A stretch of DNA of 64,000 bases from Tridacna crocea (GCA_943736015.1 OX031057.1:38464501-38528500), one strand, 5' to 3'. Shown: positions 24,801-30,166, counted from the first letter of the stretch. The notes: generated by a model not told the origin, from the letters alone. Translations and numbers: made by a program.

Positions 24801-27800
24801 GATATTTTAAAAAGCATCCTCTGTTACAACCCGTTTTGTAATAAAAACCCGTTTTGTAATAATTTATTCTGCAAATTTGTTTTTTAGAGATATTGAATGA
24901 GATTGTTAAAGTACAATGTATGTTTTATTTTATCCTTTTCTTTCACCTGTTTTACAGAGCGTGCGGTCAACACCCTCTGTCAGATCGGCCCAGCTATTCT
25001 ACATGGAGCTGTGACAACCTTTCTTGTGTTCTTTGTACTAATATTCGGACGAAGTTTATCCTCCTTTTTTGCCGTAAGTCCCACTTGAAGTAATCCCGTT
25101 GTGCATTTTCTTGTTTACCTACTTGTTTTCTATATTTTGCTTATTTTGACTGCAAGTATTTTTATTCAATTTTATTTTAACCCTTTACCACACAATGACG
25201 ACTTTTAACGGCCATGAGGAAGAGGCCTTTTGAAAACTTTGTGGGAAAAGGAGAAAATGCTGGTAACCAGCATTTTCTCCTTTTCCCACAAAGTTTTCTA
25301 CTCTGTCAAAATATTGTATCATTTGAACCACTGTGTAAATTACATGTATCACCTACAAATGCTTTCGATTTCGATAGTTTTAAAATTCTGCTGTGTGGGC
25401 AAGGGTTAAATAGTCCATTGTTAAAGCTTACATATATTTTGATTGTTAAGAAAATCTGTACAATATATATAAATCGTTCAATCACTCTGGATGATTCTGG
25501 TATTCGCGCCGTGATGTGGCTAGTTTCCTAATGTTGATTTATTGATCCTTATTCTGCAATATAAGTTAAATGAAACTTTCAAGTCTATTGTAAAAAAACA
25601 AAATGTTGCTACTTCAAAGGTATATTTTGGGAGAAAATATATTCGTATCGGACAGTGTAGCTCCAAGATCAGAACTTCACGTTATGTGCAGTCTGATCTT
25701 GATCTACACTGTCCACAAAAGGTCTGTGGGTTGCGCTAAGCAGCTTAACTCTTTACCAAACGACAAAAATTTGGACTAGTCCAAATTGAAAGCATTTGCA
25801 GACGACAAAATAAATGTGAATCAAAAATTGAAATTTTATTTGGAAATGGTAGAAAACATTGTGGGAAAAGGAGAAAATGCTGGTTACCAGCATTTTCTCC
25901 TTTTCCCACAATGGTTTCAAAGGCTTTCTTTTTCGGGGTCGTTAAAAGTTGGGATTGTGTGGTAAAGAGTTAAGGGTTAATTTTAATGTATGATAAGCTG
26001 TGGTGAAGTGTATTAATGTCCCTTAATGCCTAATTCTAAACGAACCAGTAATTTTTTTCTATCAACTCCTTTTTTTCTCCATTGCTTGGATTATCTTACT
26101 GTGAGCATGCATCCAGGCGATGTGAGTTGCAAACAATTTATCATATGAAAAGCAGCACCAAGCTTGGTACTTTCTGCATATTTAGAACTGGTTAACCCAT
26201 TACCACACAATCCCTGCTTTTGACGCCCCTGAGAAAGAAGCCTTTCGAAAACACTGTAGGAAAAGGAGAAAATGCTGGTAACCAGCATTTTCTCCTTTTC
26301 CCACAGTATTTTCTACCCTTCCCAAAACAAATTTCAAATTTTCAGTCACCTTTATTTTGTCGTCTGCAAATGCTTTCAATTTGAACCAGTCTAAAATTTT
26401 GTCGTGTGGTAAAGAGTTAAGTCCATACAGTAACTGATATACGGTGGAGATTGGTGTTAAATTTCTGGATTAAAAAAAAAAAATGAAAAATTTTGTTTGT
26501 TTAGTTTGCAGCTTTGACATATCGTCTTGAAAAAAGGATAATTGCTTGTGGGAAAAAAAATCTTTTTCCACCGATATATTCTATGTTTTAGGAAATCATT
26601 TGTCCTATCTTTTGCCTTTAACCCCTCTTTTTTTATTGTGAATTTATTGTTTGAATTGGCTGACATGCTGTTTGTAAGTCTAACATAGCTTTTTACAGCA
26701 ATGTATAACAGACGGTATCTTTTGAACATTCATGACACACAGGCTGATCTGAGTCGAAACTTTTGCCATTGGTCATTTTTTTTTCTTTTTCATATCAAGG
26801 TCAAGGACCAGCATACCGAATGATTTTGTTTGTTGAAAAAATGGATTGAATGCATTTGGAATTGGACGATGTCATGCTTGGTTTAATGTATGATGGGGAT
26901 TCATTAACCTTTTACCTGATATGCCAATTTGGCGCTCTTCCATTTCACCAGAAAATAAAGATATGATGTCAGAAATACGGACAAATGAGGATAAAAATAT
27001 CTGATTGAGTGGAAAACATTGTGGGAAAAGGAGAAATTGCTCATTACGAGCAATTTCTCCTTTTTCCACAATGTTTTCAAAAGCCATCTTTTGTTGATGC
27101 GTCAAAATGAGTATCTATGGAGTAAAGGGTTAAACGTCCCCTCCCCTCCACCCCCCCCCCCCTTTTGCTGGAGCAAGGGTCATACTCACCTATCTCTTTC
27201 AGAGCTAAATATATATAGTTAGTCTTTTTATCATGTGGGCTAGATCAAACAAGCGGCAGTATAGATCCAGGATCAGATTGCACGGTCTGTTCAGCCTGAT
27301 CTTGATCTATGACGTCTGCCAAAGCCCCAGTTTTCGCCTTTGGTGCTGAGAGGGCCATTTAAACATTTATTTCTTTTCTATTTTTTTTTTCAGGTATTTA
27401 TTTTGGTTGTTGTATTTGGTCTGTTCCACGGTTTATGTTTCCTTCCTGTGATGTTGAGTATTGTGGGTTCGAATCCCTACTATAACGCTGGACCCGACGG
27501 TACAGTACCATCGGACAGACAGAATGTAAGTCCTTTATTTATTTTATCCATTTACTTAATAATATAGTGTTTAAATGCCTTACATAAAGGAAGCTCTTTA
27601 TTAAGATTGTGAGAAAAGAAGACTATATCCGTTTCCCAGAATTTTTAGACATTGAAACCAACCATGTTTCATTTTGTTTGCACTGAAAGAGTTAACCCTT
27701 TACCTCGTATGCCAATTTTAGGCTCTTCCGATTCAGCAGCAAATAAACATATGATATCAAAAACATGGACAAATGGGGAAACAATTATCTGATTGAGTGA

Positions 27801-28478
27801 AAAACATTGTGGGAAAAGGAGAAATTGCTCGTTACGAGCAATTTCTCCTTTTCCCACAAAGTTTTCAAAAGCTGTGTTGTTGTTGATGTGTCAAAATGAG
27901 TATCTATGGAGTAAAGTGTTAAGCAAAGATGCAAAATCAAAACAATGGCAACTTAAAGTAGCTGGTTCCTTATATAGACGCTATATATACCTAAAATGAG
28001 AGGAAACTATTGCTTTAGAAATGAAATTCTGTCACGAATTTCTTTATTAGAAATAACATTGATGTATTTTTTGTAAAATTCAAATAAAGTGCTTTCTGCG
28101 AGGAAGGAAAATATCGTTTATTGATAGATGAGAATTTAATATTTTCTTTTTTTAGATATTTACACATGGTATTATCTAGAAAGTGAAATTACTCGCCTTT
28201 TGTTAGAAATGAATATAGAACATTTTTCAATCGTAAGATATAAAATAATATATTTTATGCAAGGAAAGAAGTAGAGTATTTTTTGTAAATAAATAGAATG
28301 GTCTGTATTTCAGATTGTACAAAAAGACAGCACTGCCTCAGAAGAGCAACACGATAGCAAGATGAACGATAAAGCATTAGGCTATCTCGAGCCACCAGTG
28401 GAGAAGAACGGGTTGGGATACGGTAGCATGGAGACTGACAAACAAACAGATAAAGAGATGGAAATTTCTCGTTTATGA
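2917..28478 (+). CDS. Patched-domain-containing (PTCHD/PTR family) membrane protein, 19 coding exons
   Basis: Joined exons: 2917-2960, 5077-5323, 6606-6676, 8436-8552, 9791-9914, 10558-10655, 12783-12903, 14215-14338, 15694-15866, 16408-16656, 17550-17727, 18520-18681, 20168-20289, 21399-21560, 23128-23253, 24354-24498, 24958-25073, 27394-27525, 28314-28478. The sum is 2676 nt, that is 891 residues plus TGA, normal for PTCHD3-like proteins. All 18 introns are GT-AG and all phases agree. TM1 lies near residues 25-42, followed by an extracellular loop with sequons at N168 and N179. The sterol-sensing domain starts near 246 and carries VGVDDTFVI at 317-325. A second loop and a second membrane half follow, with GLAVDFSAH at 733-741, then a hydrophilic cytoplasmic tail (838-891). 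The family is RND-like and related to Patched and Dispatched. Lipid or sterol transport or Hedgehog-related roles are known for relatives but not shown here. Assignment to the family is firm; the specific orthologue is not. Confidence 0.92.
3212..3455 (-). repeat. tRNA-derived SINE copy
   Basis: On the minus strand a tRNA-like head (about 3455-3385, B-box-like GTTTCAAATCC) is followed by a body ending in GGTGCACTGGCC-like sequence. It lies in intron 1. Confidence 0.5.
3985..4214. mobile_element. TTAA MITE, subfamily A
   Basis: Complete copy in intron 1 with TTAAACTCTTTACCACACGA at the left and GGTAATGGGTTAA at the right, and the A-type palindromic core. Confidence 0.85.
4259..4629. mobile_element. 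Family H element with TTAAGGTAAGACC inverted ends
   Basis: Left end TTAAGGTAAGACC, right end GGTCTTATCTTAA, perfect inverted copies except one base. The interior matches the intron-8 copy at 15211-15566. Its right TTAA is also the left TTAA of the next MITE. No coding capacity. Confidence 0.65.
4626..4854. mobile_element. TTAA MITE, CCCAAAC subfamily
   Basis: TTAACCCTTTCCCAAACAAA at the left and TTTGGGAAAGGGTTAA at the right, with the same core palindrome as subfamily A. It lies in intron 1. Confidence 0.85.
4967..5032. repeat. Family D hairpin (GATCAGACTGCAC type)
   Basis: The arms are GTGTAGATCCGAGAGCA and TGCAGTCTGATCTTGATC. It lies in the last 110 bp of intron 1, close to the exon 2 acceptor. 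Confidence 0.5.
5077..5323 (+). CDS. Exon 2: TM1 and start of first extracellular loop
   Basis: Acceptor TTTTTCAG, donor GCG|GTATGT. The exon reads IGLFIAKHPIPTIAISIII and continues through PGLLSIGIIKYRFDEDF and LLLPPTSRIHEDRKWV. The AKHP before TM1 and the L(L)PP..S...D..WV block are family hallmarks. It ends in phase 0. Confidence 0.93.
5402..5631. mobile_element. TTAA MITE, CCCAAAC subfamily
   Basis: Complete copy in intron 2, nearly identical to the one at 4626-4854 and in the same orientation. Confidence 0.85.
5658..5720. repeat. Family D hairpin
   Basis: GTATAGATACAAGATCAGAC pairs with TCTGATCTTGATCTAGAC. Intron 2. Confidence 0.5.
5721..6448. other. Intron 2 interior, nothing recognised
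   Basis: No coding pattern, inverted repeat or known family could be seen in this AT-rich stretch. Confidence 0.5.
6449..6526. mobile_element. Right half of a degenerate TTAA MITE
   Basis: CCTTTTCTCACAATGTTTTC followed by a GTGTGGTAAAGGA end. The left half is missing. Confidence 0.4.
6606..6676 (+). CDS. Exon 3: loop 1
   Basis: Acceptor CATTTCAG, donor GTAAGT. The 71-bp exon reads LYDLHTQISSLEAEGRTF and then NDICVE across the junction. The TF.DIC segment carries a conserved cysteine of the first loop. It enters in phase 0 and leaves in phase 2. Confidence 0.9.
6716..6944. mobile_element. TTAA MITE, subfamily A
   Basis: Complete copy starting 39 bp after the exon 3 donor. TTAACCCTTTATCAGACCAC at the left, GTGTGGTAAAGGGTTAA at the right. 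Confidence 0.85.
6941..7190. repeat. Family E interspersed repeat
   Basis: ATGAATCTGCAAAAAGTATC directly follows the MITE, as in the copies at 958 and 7629. It ends in a C-rich tract near 7160. Confidence 0.5.
7402..7632. mobile_element. TTAA MITE, subfamily A
   Basis: TTAACTCTTCATCAAACGAG at the left, TTTGGTAAAAGGTTAA at the right. Core palindrome is intact. Intron 3. Confidence 0.8.
7629..7860. repeat. Family E interspersed repeat
   Basis: ATTCATCTATAAAAAGTATC start, diverged interior, C-rich end near 7845. Again it directly follows a MITE. Confidence 0.45.
8056..8311. mobile_element. Family F palindromic element
   Basis: Inverted ends are CGCGCGAAAAGGGACTTTCG and TCCGAATGCCCCTTTTCGCG. 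It holds two internal hairpins, one with AGCCTGCGCGGATTGCGCAG. The copy at 19188-19452 is in the opposite orientation. Intron 3; no coding capacity. Confidence 0.65.
8436..8552 (+). CDS. Exon 4: loop 1
   Basis: Acceptor TTAACAG, donor GTACGT. The exon reads IGSRCFVDSLLALW followed by TNSLEKIQQLTNDDIIYAV. C..(D)SLL.LW with a downstream helix is typical of PTCHD proteins. The open frame runs further upstream in intronic DNA, but the phase set by exon 3 fixes this acceptor. Confidence 0.9.
8657..8848. repeat. Foldback repeat with CGTCGGTTTACTTC ends
   Basis: CATATCGTCGGTTTACTTCC at the left. The right end GAAGTACACCGACATTATA is its diverged inverted copy. An inner palindrome is centred on CTTGAAACAAG. 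Second copy at 11660-11745. Intron 4. Confidence 0.5.
9471..9550 (+). repeat. Perfect 40-bp tandem duplication
   Basis: Two identical 40-bp units, each starting AGTGTCTATTTTTAATCAAT, abut at 9510/9511 in intron 4. Identity without a single change suggests a recent event. Confidence 0.95.
9791..9914 (+). CDS. Exon 5: loop 1 with two N-glycosylation sequons
   Basis: Acceptor TTTATTTCAG, donor GTAATC. The exon reads PTYFFPFNATRMLGLIE, then RNSTGHIVGAGVMHADWFI. NAT (N168) and NST (N179) are sequons expected on the extracellular side. It ends in phase 0. Confidence 0.92.
9945..10050. repeat. Palindrome with GCGAAAAGTGTCGACCCTGG arms
   Basis: The arms GCGAAAAGTGTCGACCCTGG and CCAGGGTTGACACTTTTCGC fold around AGATTGCGCAGGC. 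It starts about 30 bp after the exon 5 donor. Confidence 0.75.
10228..10392 (+). repeat. tRNA-derived SINE copy
   Basis: A-box-like GGTTGCTCAGTCGG and B-box GGTTCGATTC lie 36 bp apart, as in a tRNA promoter. A body with ATTCATTCCTCTCTCAC follows and matches other copies on the minus strand. No acceptor stem closes, so it is not a tRNA gene. Intron 5. Confidence 0.65.
10558..10655 (+). CDS. Exon 6: end of loop 1
   Basis: Acceptor CTCTTTCAG, donor GTATGT. The exon reads IKPIAKKIEYKAIDLALEG, then HPKFDLINVFTMDS. It matches the membrane-proximal end of loop 1, just before the segment that leads into the sterol-sensing domain. Confidence 0.9.
10812..10842 (+). repeat. (GTAT)n microsatellite
   Basis: Short GTAT/ATGT run in intron 6. 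Confidence 0.6.
10927..11150. mobile_element. TTAA MITE, subfamily B
   Basis: TTAACCCTTTACCCCATAAG at the left and TGGAGTAAAGGGTTAA at the right. Palindromic core with a slightly changed loop (GTGATGCTCGTGACGAAC). Intron 6. Confidence 0.8.
11147..11338. mobile_element. Degenerate TTAA MITE sharing a TTAA with its neighbour
   Basis: Its left TTAA (11147-11150) is the right TTAA of the preceding subfamily-B copy. The core is diverged but AATGCTGGTTGACAGCATT is still visible. Confidence 0.6.
11370..11593. mobile_element. Degenerate TTAA MITE, subfamily A
   Basis: TTAACACAAAATACCG at the left, AAATGCTTTGAATTTTGGCG and TGGTAAAGGATAA at the right. Intron 6. Confidence 0.5.
11660..11745. repeat. 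Foldback repeat with CGTCGGTTTACTTC ends
   Basis: Arms of about 40 bp, ATATCGTCGGTTTACTTCAA and its complement, meet at CTTGAAACAAG. Compact version of the element at 8657-8848. Confidence 0.75.
11801..12032. mobile_element. TTAA MITE, subfamily A
   Basis: The right end GGTAACGGGTTAA is intact. The left reads AAATTACCTCTTTACCACAC, so its TTAA has decayed. Palindromic core is perfect. Intron 6. Confidence 0.8.
12415..12610. mobile_element. Family C palindromic element
   Basis: The central palindrome is GATTGGCTAAACCATTTGG with its complement. The right end is GAATGGTTGGTGAATACGGG. The left end is less clear. Intron 6. Confidence 0.55.
12783..12903 (+). CDS. Exon 7: TM2, start of sterol-sensing domain
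   Basis: Acceptor ATATTCTAG, donor GTAAGT. The exon reads SYDEEFFKGVYGDIILIVYG, then FPVVLLYIILALGKQNLIEHG. TM2 spans about residues 246-265 and opens the sterol-sensing domain. Confidence 0.93.
13029..13080. repeat. Family D hairpin
   Basis: AGACCAGACTGCACG pairs with TGCAGTCTGATCTTG around TTCTG. Intron 7. Confidence 0.6.
13905..14095. mobile_element. Family C palindromic element
   Basis: The palindrome at 14004-14045 (CTTCTGATTGGCTAAACC and complement) lies between an ATTCATCAACCATTCTTC left arm and a decayed right arm. It ends about 120 bp before exon 8. Confidence 0.6.
14215..14338 (+). CDS. Exon 8: TM3 and start of TM4
   Basis: Acceptor CATTTCAG, donor GTAAAC. The exon reads VYLTGAAIVGVVFSAGACFG, then VGFASGFLFGAPHQALIFLLL. 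The small glycine/alanine-rich TM3 followed by P.....FLLLG matches sterol-sensing domains. It leaves in phase 1. Confidence 0.93.
14523..14763. repeat. 39-bp minisatellite, about 6 units
   Basis: GCCTCAT recurs at 14562, 14601, 14640, 14679 (as ACCTCAT), 14718 and 14757, an exact 39-bp period. Each unit carries AGATAAATCGATGTATGTGC. Intron 8. Confidence 0.9.
14880..15080. repeat. Family E interspersed repeat
   Basis: AATGCACAGGCTGATCTGAG, then CTGCATGTTAAAGGACC and a TTTTGTCAGAGCATAG end. Intron 8. Confidence 0.5.
15211..15566. mobile_element. Family H element
   Basis: Ends TTAAGGCAGT and ACTACCTTAA are inverted copies, and the interior matches 4259-4629. Both copies lie in introns of the same gene (introns 1 and 8). 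No coding capacity. Confidence 0.7.
15694..15866 (+). CDS. Exon 9: TM4 GVDD motif
   Basis: Acceptor GCATTTCAG, donor GTAAGT. The exon carries VGVDDTFVIITTWKR, the signature TM4 motif with paired aspartates (D320, D321). In RND-type transporters these are linked to cation coupling. RHAGVSVTVTSFSD and IVAFACGIST follow, the usual helix and TM5. Confidence 0.95.
15900..15980 (+). repeat. (GAAA)n microsatellite
   Basis: Imperfect GAAA/GGAAA run just inside intron 9. Confidence 0.85.
16408..16656 (+). CDS. Exon 10: TM6, intracellular linker
   Basis: Acceptor CTATTTCAG, donor GTAAGA. The exon reads QMPVLRSFCVYCSIGILF, then LFLMQSTLFPACLTLNQYR. The P..R.FC.Y...GI.FL...Q.T.F.A.L..(D/N)..R pattern ends the sterol-sensing domain. 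The linker has a DACFPC cysteine pair. Confidence 0.95.
16677..17075 (+). repeat. About 93-bp minisatellite, four units
   Basis: ATGACCATGC-like starts lie at 16692, 16783, 16877 and 16978. Within each unit is a CCTAC/CTTAC pentamer ladder. It begins about 20 bp after the exon 10 donor. It is a two-level repeat, a pentamer inside a 93-bp unit. Confidence 0.85.
17453..17500. repeat. Truncated family D hairpin
   Basis: GTAGGTCCAAAATCAGACTG and then TTTGCAAAAGC; the right arm is lost. It lies 50 bp before exon 11. Confidence 0.35.
17550..17727 (+). CDS. Exon 11: TM7 and start of second loop
   Basis: Acceptor GTTTTTCAG, donor GTAAGT. TM7 is IITILLTIGVAVWMGYSV, followed by LKKGYEIELSLPEDSYVR. 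The G.....L..G.....L.P.DSY family pattern starts the second extracellular loop. A GTG nine bases upstream of the chosen donor is a possible but weaker splice site. Confidence 0.92.
18520..18681 (+). CDS. Exon 12: second loop
   Basis: Acceptor TATACCAG, donor GTAAGT. The exon reads MDYQKNLQLLDNMANNYSES, then YVMYGLVANWIPLYKAWVRL. It is the loop-2 segment with a conserved W. It enters and leaves in phase 1. Confidence 0.9.
18804..18877 (+). repeat. (CT)n/(CTGT)n microsatellite
   Basis: A run of CTCT, CTGT and CTCT blocks in intron 12. Confidence 0.9.
18976..19037. repeat. Family D hairpin
   Basis: GACCGGACTGCACTC and GTGGTCTGATCTTGATC. Intron 12. Confidence 0.5.
19188..19452. mobile_element. 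Family F palindromic element
   Basis: The inverted ends carry CTTTCGGACATTTGCG and TAGATGTCCGAATGGC, and each half has a GCCTGCGCGGACTGCGCAGG-type hairpin. It is the opposite orientation of 8056-8311. Intron 12. Confidence 0.75.
19714..19942. mobile_element. TTAA MITE, subfamily A
   Basis: TTAACCCATTACCACACAAT and GTGTGGTAAAGAGTTAA. Small changes in the core (CTCTGGGGGAAAAGGACA). Intron 12. Confidence 0.85.
20037..20100. repeat. Family D hairpin
   Basis: TGTAGATCCAAGATCAGACT and GTCTGATCTTGATCTGCAC. It ends 67 bp before exon 13. Confidence 0.65.
20168..20289 (+). CDS. Exon 13: second loop
   Basis: Acceptor CAACTAG, donor GTAAGA. The exon reads TEFHLILKEYLGTALGLPFS, then KYIDLTDDPVPEIR. The F...L..FL pattern and polar end are typical of this loop. 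No MITE lies inside the exon although one starts 164 bp downstream. Confidence 0.9.
20454..20682. mobile_element. TTAA MITE, subfamily A
   Basis: Complete copy in intron 13; palindromic core intact around CTGGTTACCAG. Confidence 0.85.
20785..21013. mobile_element. TTAA MITE, subfamily A
   Basis: Complete copy 103 bp after the previous one, same orientation, close relatives. Confidence 0.85.
21399..21560 (+). CDS. Exon 14: second loop, ends before TM8
   Basis: Acceptor GTTTCCAG. The donor GTTCGT is the weakest in the gene but is fixed by phase 0 on both sides. The exon reads WTYFPMQQIVSLDVWENEH, then CFCFSVFHIFTEVIR. The F.FS.F..F.E segment corresponds to the (F)..P.F.F.(E)QY block of the family. 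Confidence 0.88.
21680..21790 (+). repeat. Possible tRNA-derived SINE fragment
   Basis: A B-box-like GGATTCAATCC and GGTCTTTCGGATGAGACAT are reminiscent of molluscan SINE bodies. The A box is not convincing. Confidence 0.3.
21827..22055. mobile_element. TTAA MITE, CCCAAAC subfamily
   Basis: TTAACCCTTTCCCAAACAAA and TTTGGGAAAGGGTTAA, intact core. Intron 14. Confidence 0.85.
22070..22705. repeat. Family E repeat split by a family C cluster
   Basis: The left part (22070-22130, CAGGCTGACATGAGTCGAAA) and right part (about 22588-22705, ending TTGCCAGAGCAAGGATCATA) are separated by the family C cluster. Confidence 0.5.
22131..22588. mobile_element. Family C element with hairpin triplicated
   Basis: Ends GTATTCACCAACCATTCTTA and AAGAATGGTTGGTAAATACG are inverted copies. 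Inside, the unit starting GTAACAGAACTTCTGATT is present three times (22201, 22321, 22460). Each holds a GGCTAAACC palindrome and a copy of the right arm. Intron 14. Confidence 0.8.
22910..22998 (+). repeat. (CCAT)n microsatellite
   Basis: CATCCATCCATC runs, imperfect at the left. Intron 14. Confidence 0.9.
23128..23253 (+). CDS. Exon 15: TM8
   Basis: Acceptor TTATTTCAG, donor GTAAGT. The exon reads YVDTEIIRNFALAGIAVFFV, then TLLLIVDFVTSSFVLLSVCL. It spans TM8 and most of TM9. A long foldback repeat begins only 15 bp after its end. Confidence 0.93.
23269..23437. repeat. 169-bp near-perfect foldback next to the exon 15 donor
   Basis: AAATAATCTTCTTTCTATCG at the left is the exact complement of the right end. 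The arms continue for about 70 bp with few mismatches around CGATAGCCCG. It starts 15 bp after exon 15. Confidence 0.9.
23714..24065 (-). repeat. Diverged SINE copy
   Basis: The body motif GACCAGTGCACC is at 23714. A reversed B box (GGATTCGAAC) is at 24049. The two lie further apart than in other copies, so this may be two fragments. Intron 15. Confidence 0.35.
24108..24310. mobile_element. Degenerate TTAA-type MITE
   Basis: TTTCCCAAACACCCACG at the left; TTTCCCAATAATGTATTC and GACCAGTCC at the right. The core is broken up. It ends just before exon 16. Confidence 0.4.
24354..24498 (+). CDS. Exon 16: TM9/TM10, GLAVDFSAH motif
   Basis: Acceptor TTCTTATAG, donor GTAAAA. The exon reads LNIMGSLRLWGFYLDVN, then LVVLLIISIGLAVDFSAHVG. 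The W...LD..(S).(N)L...IGL.VDF.AH pattern is the second-half counterpart of the GVDD motif and is diagnostic for Patched-related proteins. D737 is the key acidic residue. Confidence 0.95.
24958..25073 (+). CDS. Exon 17: TM11
   Basis: Acceptor TTTTACAG, donor GTAAGT. The exon reads ERAVNTLCQIGPAILHGAV, then TTFLVFFVLIFGRSLSSFFA. G..I..G..TTFL is conserved in Patched, Dispatched and PTCHD proteins. Confidence 0.95.
25177..25409. mobile_element. TTAA MITE, subfamily A
   Basis: TTAACCCTTTACCACACAAT at the left and GGCAAGGGTTAA at the right, intact core. Intron 17. Confidence 0.85.
25650..25715. repeat. Family D hairpin
   Basis: GGACAGTGTAG and CTACACTGTCC close the outer stem. The inner arms are CCAAGATCAGA and TCTGATCTTGA. 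Best-preserved copy. Confidence 0.75.
25745..25973. mobile_element. TTAA MITE, subfamily A
   Basis: Complete copy in intron 17 with intact core. Confidence 0.85.
26192..26420. mobile_element. TTAA MITE, subfamily A
   Basis: Complete copy in intron 17; TTAACCCATTACCACACAAT and GTGTGGTAAAGAGTTAA. Confidence 0.85.
26735..27200. repeat. Family E repeat split by a MITE
   Basis: The left part 26735-26903 (CAGGCTGATCTGAGTCGAAA) and right part 27134-27200 (TTTTGCTGGAGCAAGGGTCA) flank the subfamily-B MITE at 26904-27133. Confidence 0.55.
26904..27133. mobile_element. TTAA MITE, subfamily B with A-type core stem
   Basis: Outer ends are B-like (right end ATGGAGTAAAGGGTTAA). The stem is the A-type TGTGGGAAAAGGAG and the loop the B-type GCTCATTACGAGC. 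Inserted into family E, intron 17. Confidence 0.8.
27255..27320. repeat. Family D hairpin
   Basis: TATAGATCCAGGATCAGATT and CCTGATCTTGATCTATG. It ends 73 bp before exon 18. Confidence 0.55.
27394..27525 (+). CDS. Exon 18: TM12 and start of tail
   Basis: Acceptor TTTTTTCAG, donor GTAAGT. The exon reads VFILVVVFGLFHGLCFLPVM, then LSIVGSNPYYNAGPDGTV. The F....FGL.HGL.FLPV.LS..G pattern is the canonical last transmembrane segment. Confidence 0.95.
27692..27922. mobile_element. TTAA MITE, subfamily B with A-type core stem
   Basis: Close relative of the copy at 26904-27133, in intron 18. TTAACCCTTTACCTCGTATG and ATGGAGTAAAGTGTTAA. Confidence 0.8.
28314..28478 (+). CDS. Exon 19: cytoplasmic tail and stop
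   Basis: Acceptor GTATTTCAG. Fifty-four codons of charged, low-complexity tail (for example YLEPPVEKNGLGYG and METDKQTDKEMEISRL), then TGA at 28476-28478. It has no membrane segment. The reading frame is fixed by phase 0 from exon 18. Confidence 0.9.
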   Translation: MVQKDSTASEEQHDSKMNDKALGYLEPPVEKNGLGYGSMETDKQTDKEMEISRL

Positions 28479-30166
28479 TGATTGTTCTAATGGTTAAATA
28501 TTGGGCTACCATCATATGTTCTTGTTCACTGCAGTTTATGTTGTTTGTTGTTGGCACACGATGGAGGTATATAAACATACAATTTTGACACGGGATGACA
28601 ACCAAGAGGATAGACAGATAGACAATTTTCTATGTTAGTTCGAATAGTTCAATAATTTGAATATCTATAAATATTCTTGCTTACTGAAAGCAGTATCTGG
28701 TTATAATTCTAAACACTGTTGAAACCATGTTCAGCTTGGTTTGAAAATGTTTTCGTTTATGTGCAACTCTAATAATGTTACTGCGTTATTTTGGTAAAGA
28801 GTCAAAAGTCGACTCATTTAGAATCTCAGGGATATCCACCTTCCTCCTCGTGAAGAAACATTATTTAAATTGTTTTCCTGAACATTTATTGTGGATTGCC
28901 ATATAGTTGTCGCAAACATCATAATTTGGTGTTTCAGTACAGCTTTTGATGATAACTGACATTAAAATTTTGTATACAGGACTGCTTGTATCCCATTCGG
29001 AGATAAATCACAGTAACTTGGGTAATCTTTTCTTTCGGCCCTTCCAGCAGAAAAAGGGACAGAAGGTTTTGTTTGTTGGTTGGCATAAATCGCTAGTAAT
29101 TCATCCTTTTCCCACAGTACTTTCGTCACTTTTGGATACGACTTCATCTGAACAACTGATTGTTTTGTTGTCTTCAAATGCTTGTAGTTTGGGCAAGACT
29201 AGATTTTGTCGTTAGGTAAATAACTAAAGGCTTTTTGGAATAAGAAAGAGGCTATAAAAACGTCGGAAAATGTTTGGAACCGGTATTTGCTCAAATGTCC
29301 AAGAACATTCACTACCTTTTCAAAGAAGAATTGCATCATCTGAGTAACATATGTCGTTCTGTAATGCTTACTATCTTGCAATTCAGGCAGGTCTAAAAAT
29401 TGTTGTTTTCTGTTAGAAAGTTAACGTGTATAGTTAGATTTCAATTGATATTTCGATCGTCCAAATGCTAATCAAAAGCTGGTTTCTTGATCGTAGTTCT
29501 ATTTGATTTGTACATAGTTTTATTTGTTTTTTCGTCATTTAATATAAATTATATATATCTTTTAAATTGTCTTCCATTTTTAAAACCCGTTGATATGTTT
29601 CGTTTACGCAGCAAATGTCTATGAAATTGTTATATTAAATGGTGTTTAAGTTTATCGGTAATTGTAGTCCGTTCCTTTCTTTCATGTTTTGTCTTATCCC
29701 ACCTGTTTGAAGATTACCAACTTCAGCTGTTGTGTATAGCGACTTCAGCTGTTCTTTACCAAGATGCTTTCCATCCAAGAAAAGAAATTGACTCGTGTTT
29801 CGCATCTAGCAATCTCCGCTATCCTTTGCTCTCTTACATTCTCTGACACAACTTTCCCTGTAAATCATGACTTTCTACTTTTCTAACTTGTATTAAAATA
29901 GAGCAGTGTTCCGGCAAAAAGCGGCCAACTGCATTTTCTCCATCCATTGTAACAGGCAAAACATCACATACTTCATGAATCATTTACATTGTATATCTAT
30001 TTTCTAACAAATGACTAATTCTGAGGTAGAATAGTCCTAATACACCCAGAATATTGACTAAGAGCATAAAGTTTTGGCCAAGGTCAGCCTGCGCATATTG
30101 CACAGGCAGAACTTGATTGGTACTTTTAGTAGATGTTATAAGCTCCCTTTTATCGCAGAATATTGC
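28479..30166. other. 3' flank of the gene, no second gene seen
   Basis: Mostly unique AT-rich sequence, including the 3' UTR. Two decayed MITE-like stretches (about 29020-29220 and 29221-29390, with CCTTTTCCCACAGTACTTTC and CTTCAAATGCTTGTAGTTTG) are the only repeats I see. Confidence 0.5.
29634..29639 (+). promoter_or_regulatory. Possible polyadenylation signal ATTAAA
   Basis: No AATAAA is seen in the first 1.2 kb after the stop codon. ATTAAA occurs here and at 28961-28966. Either could end the 3' UTR; transcripts are needed to choose. Confidence 0.2.
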
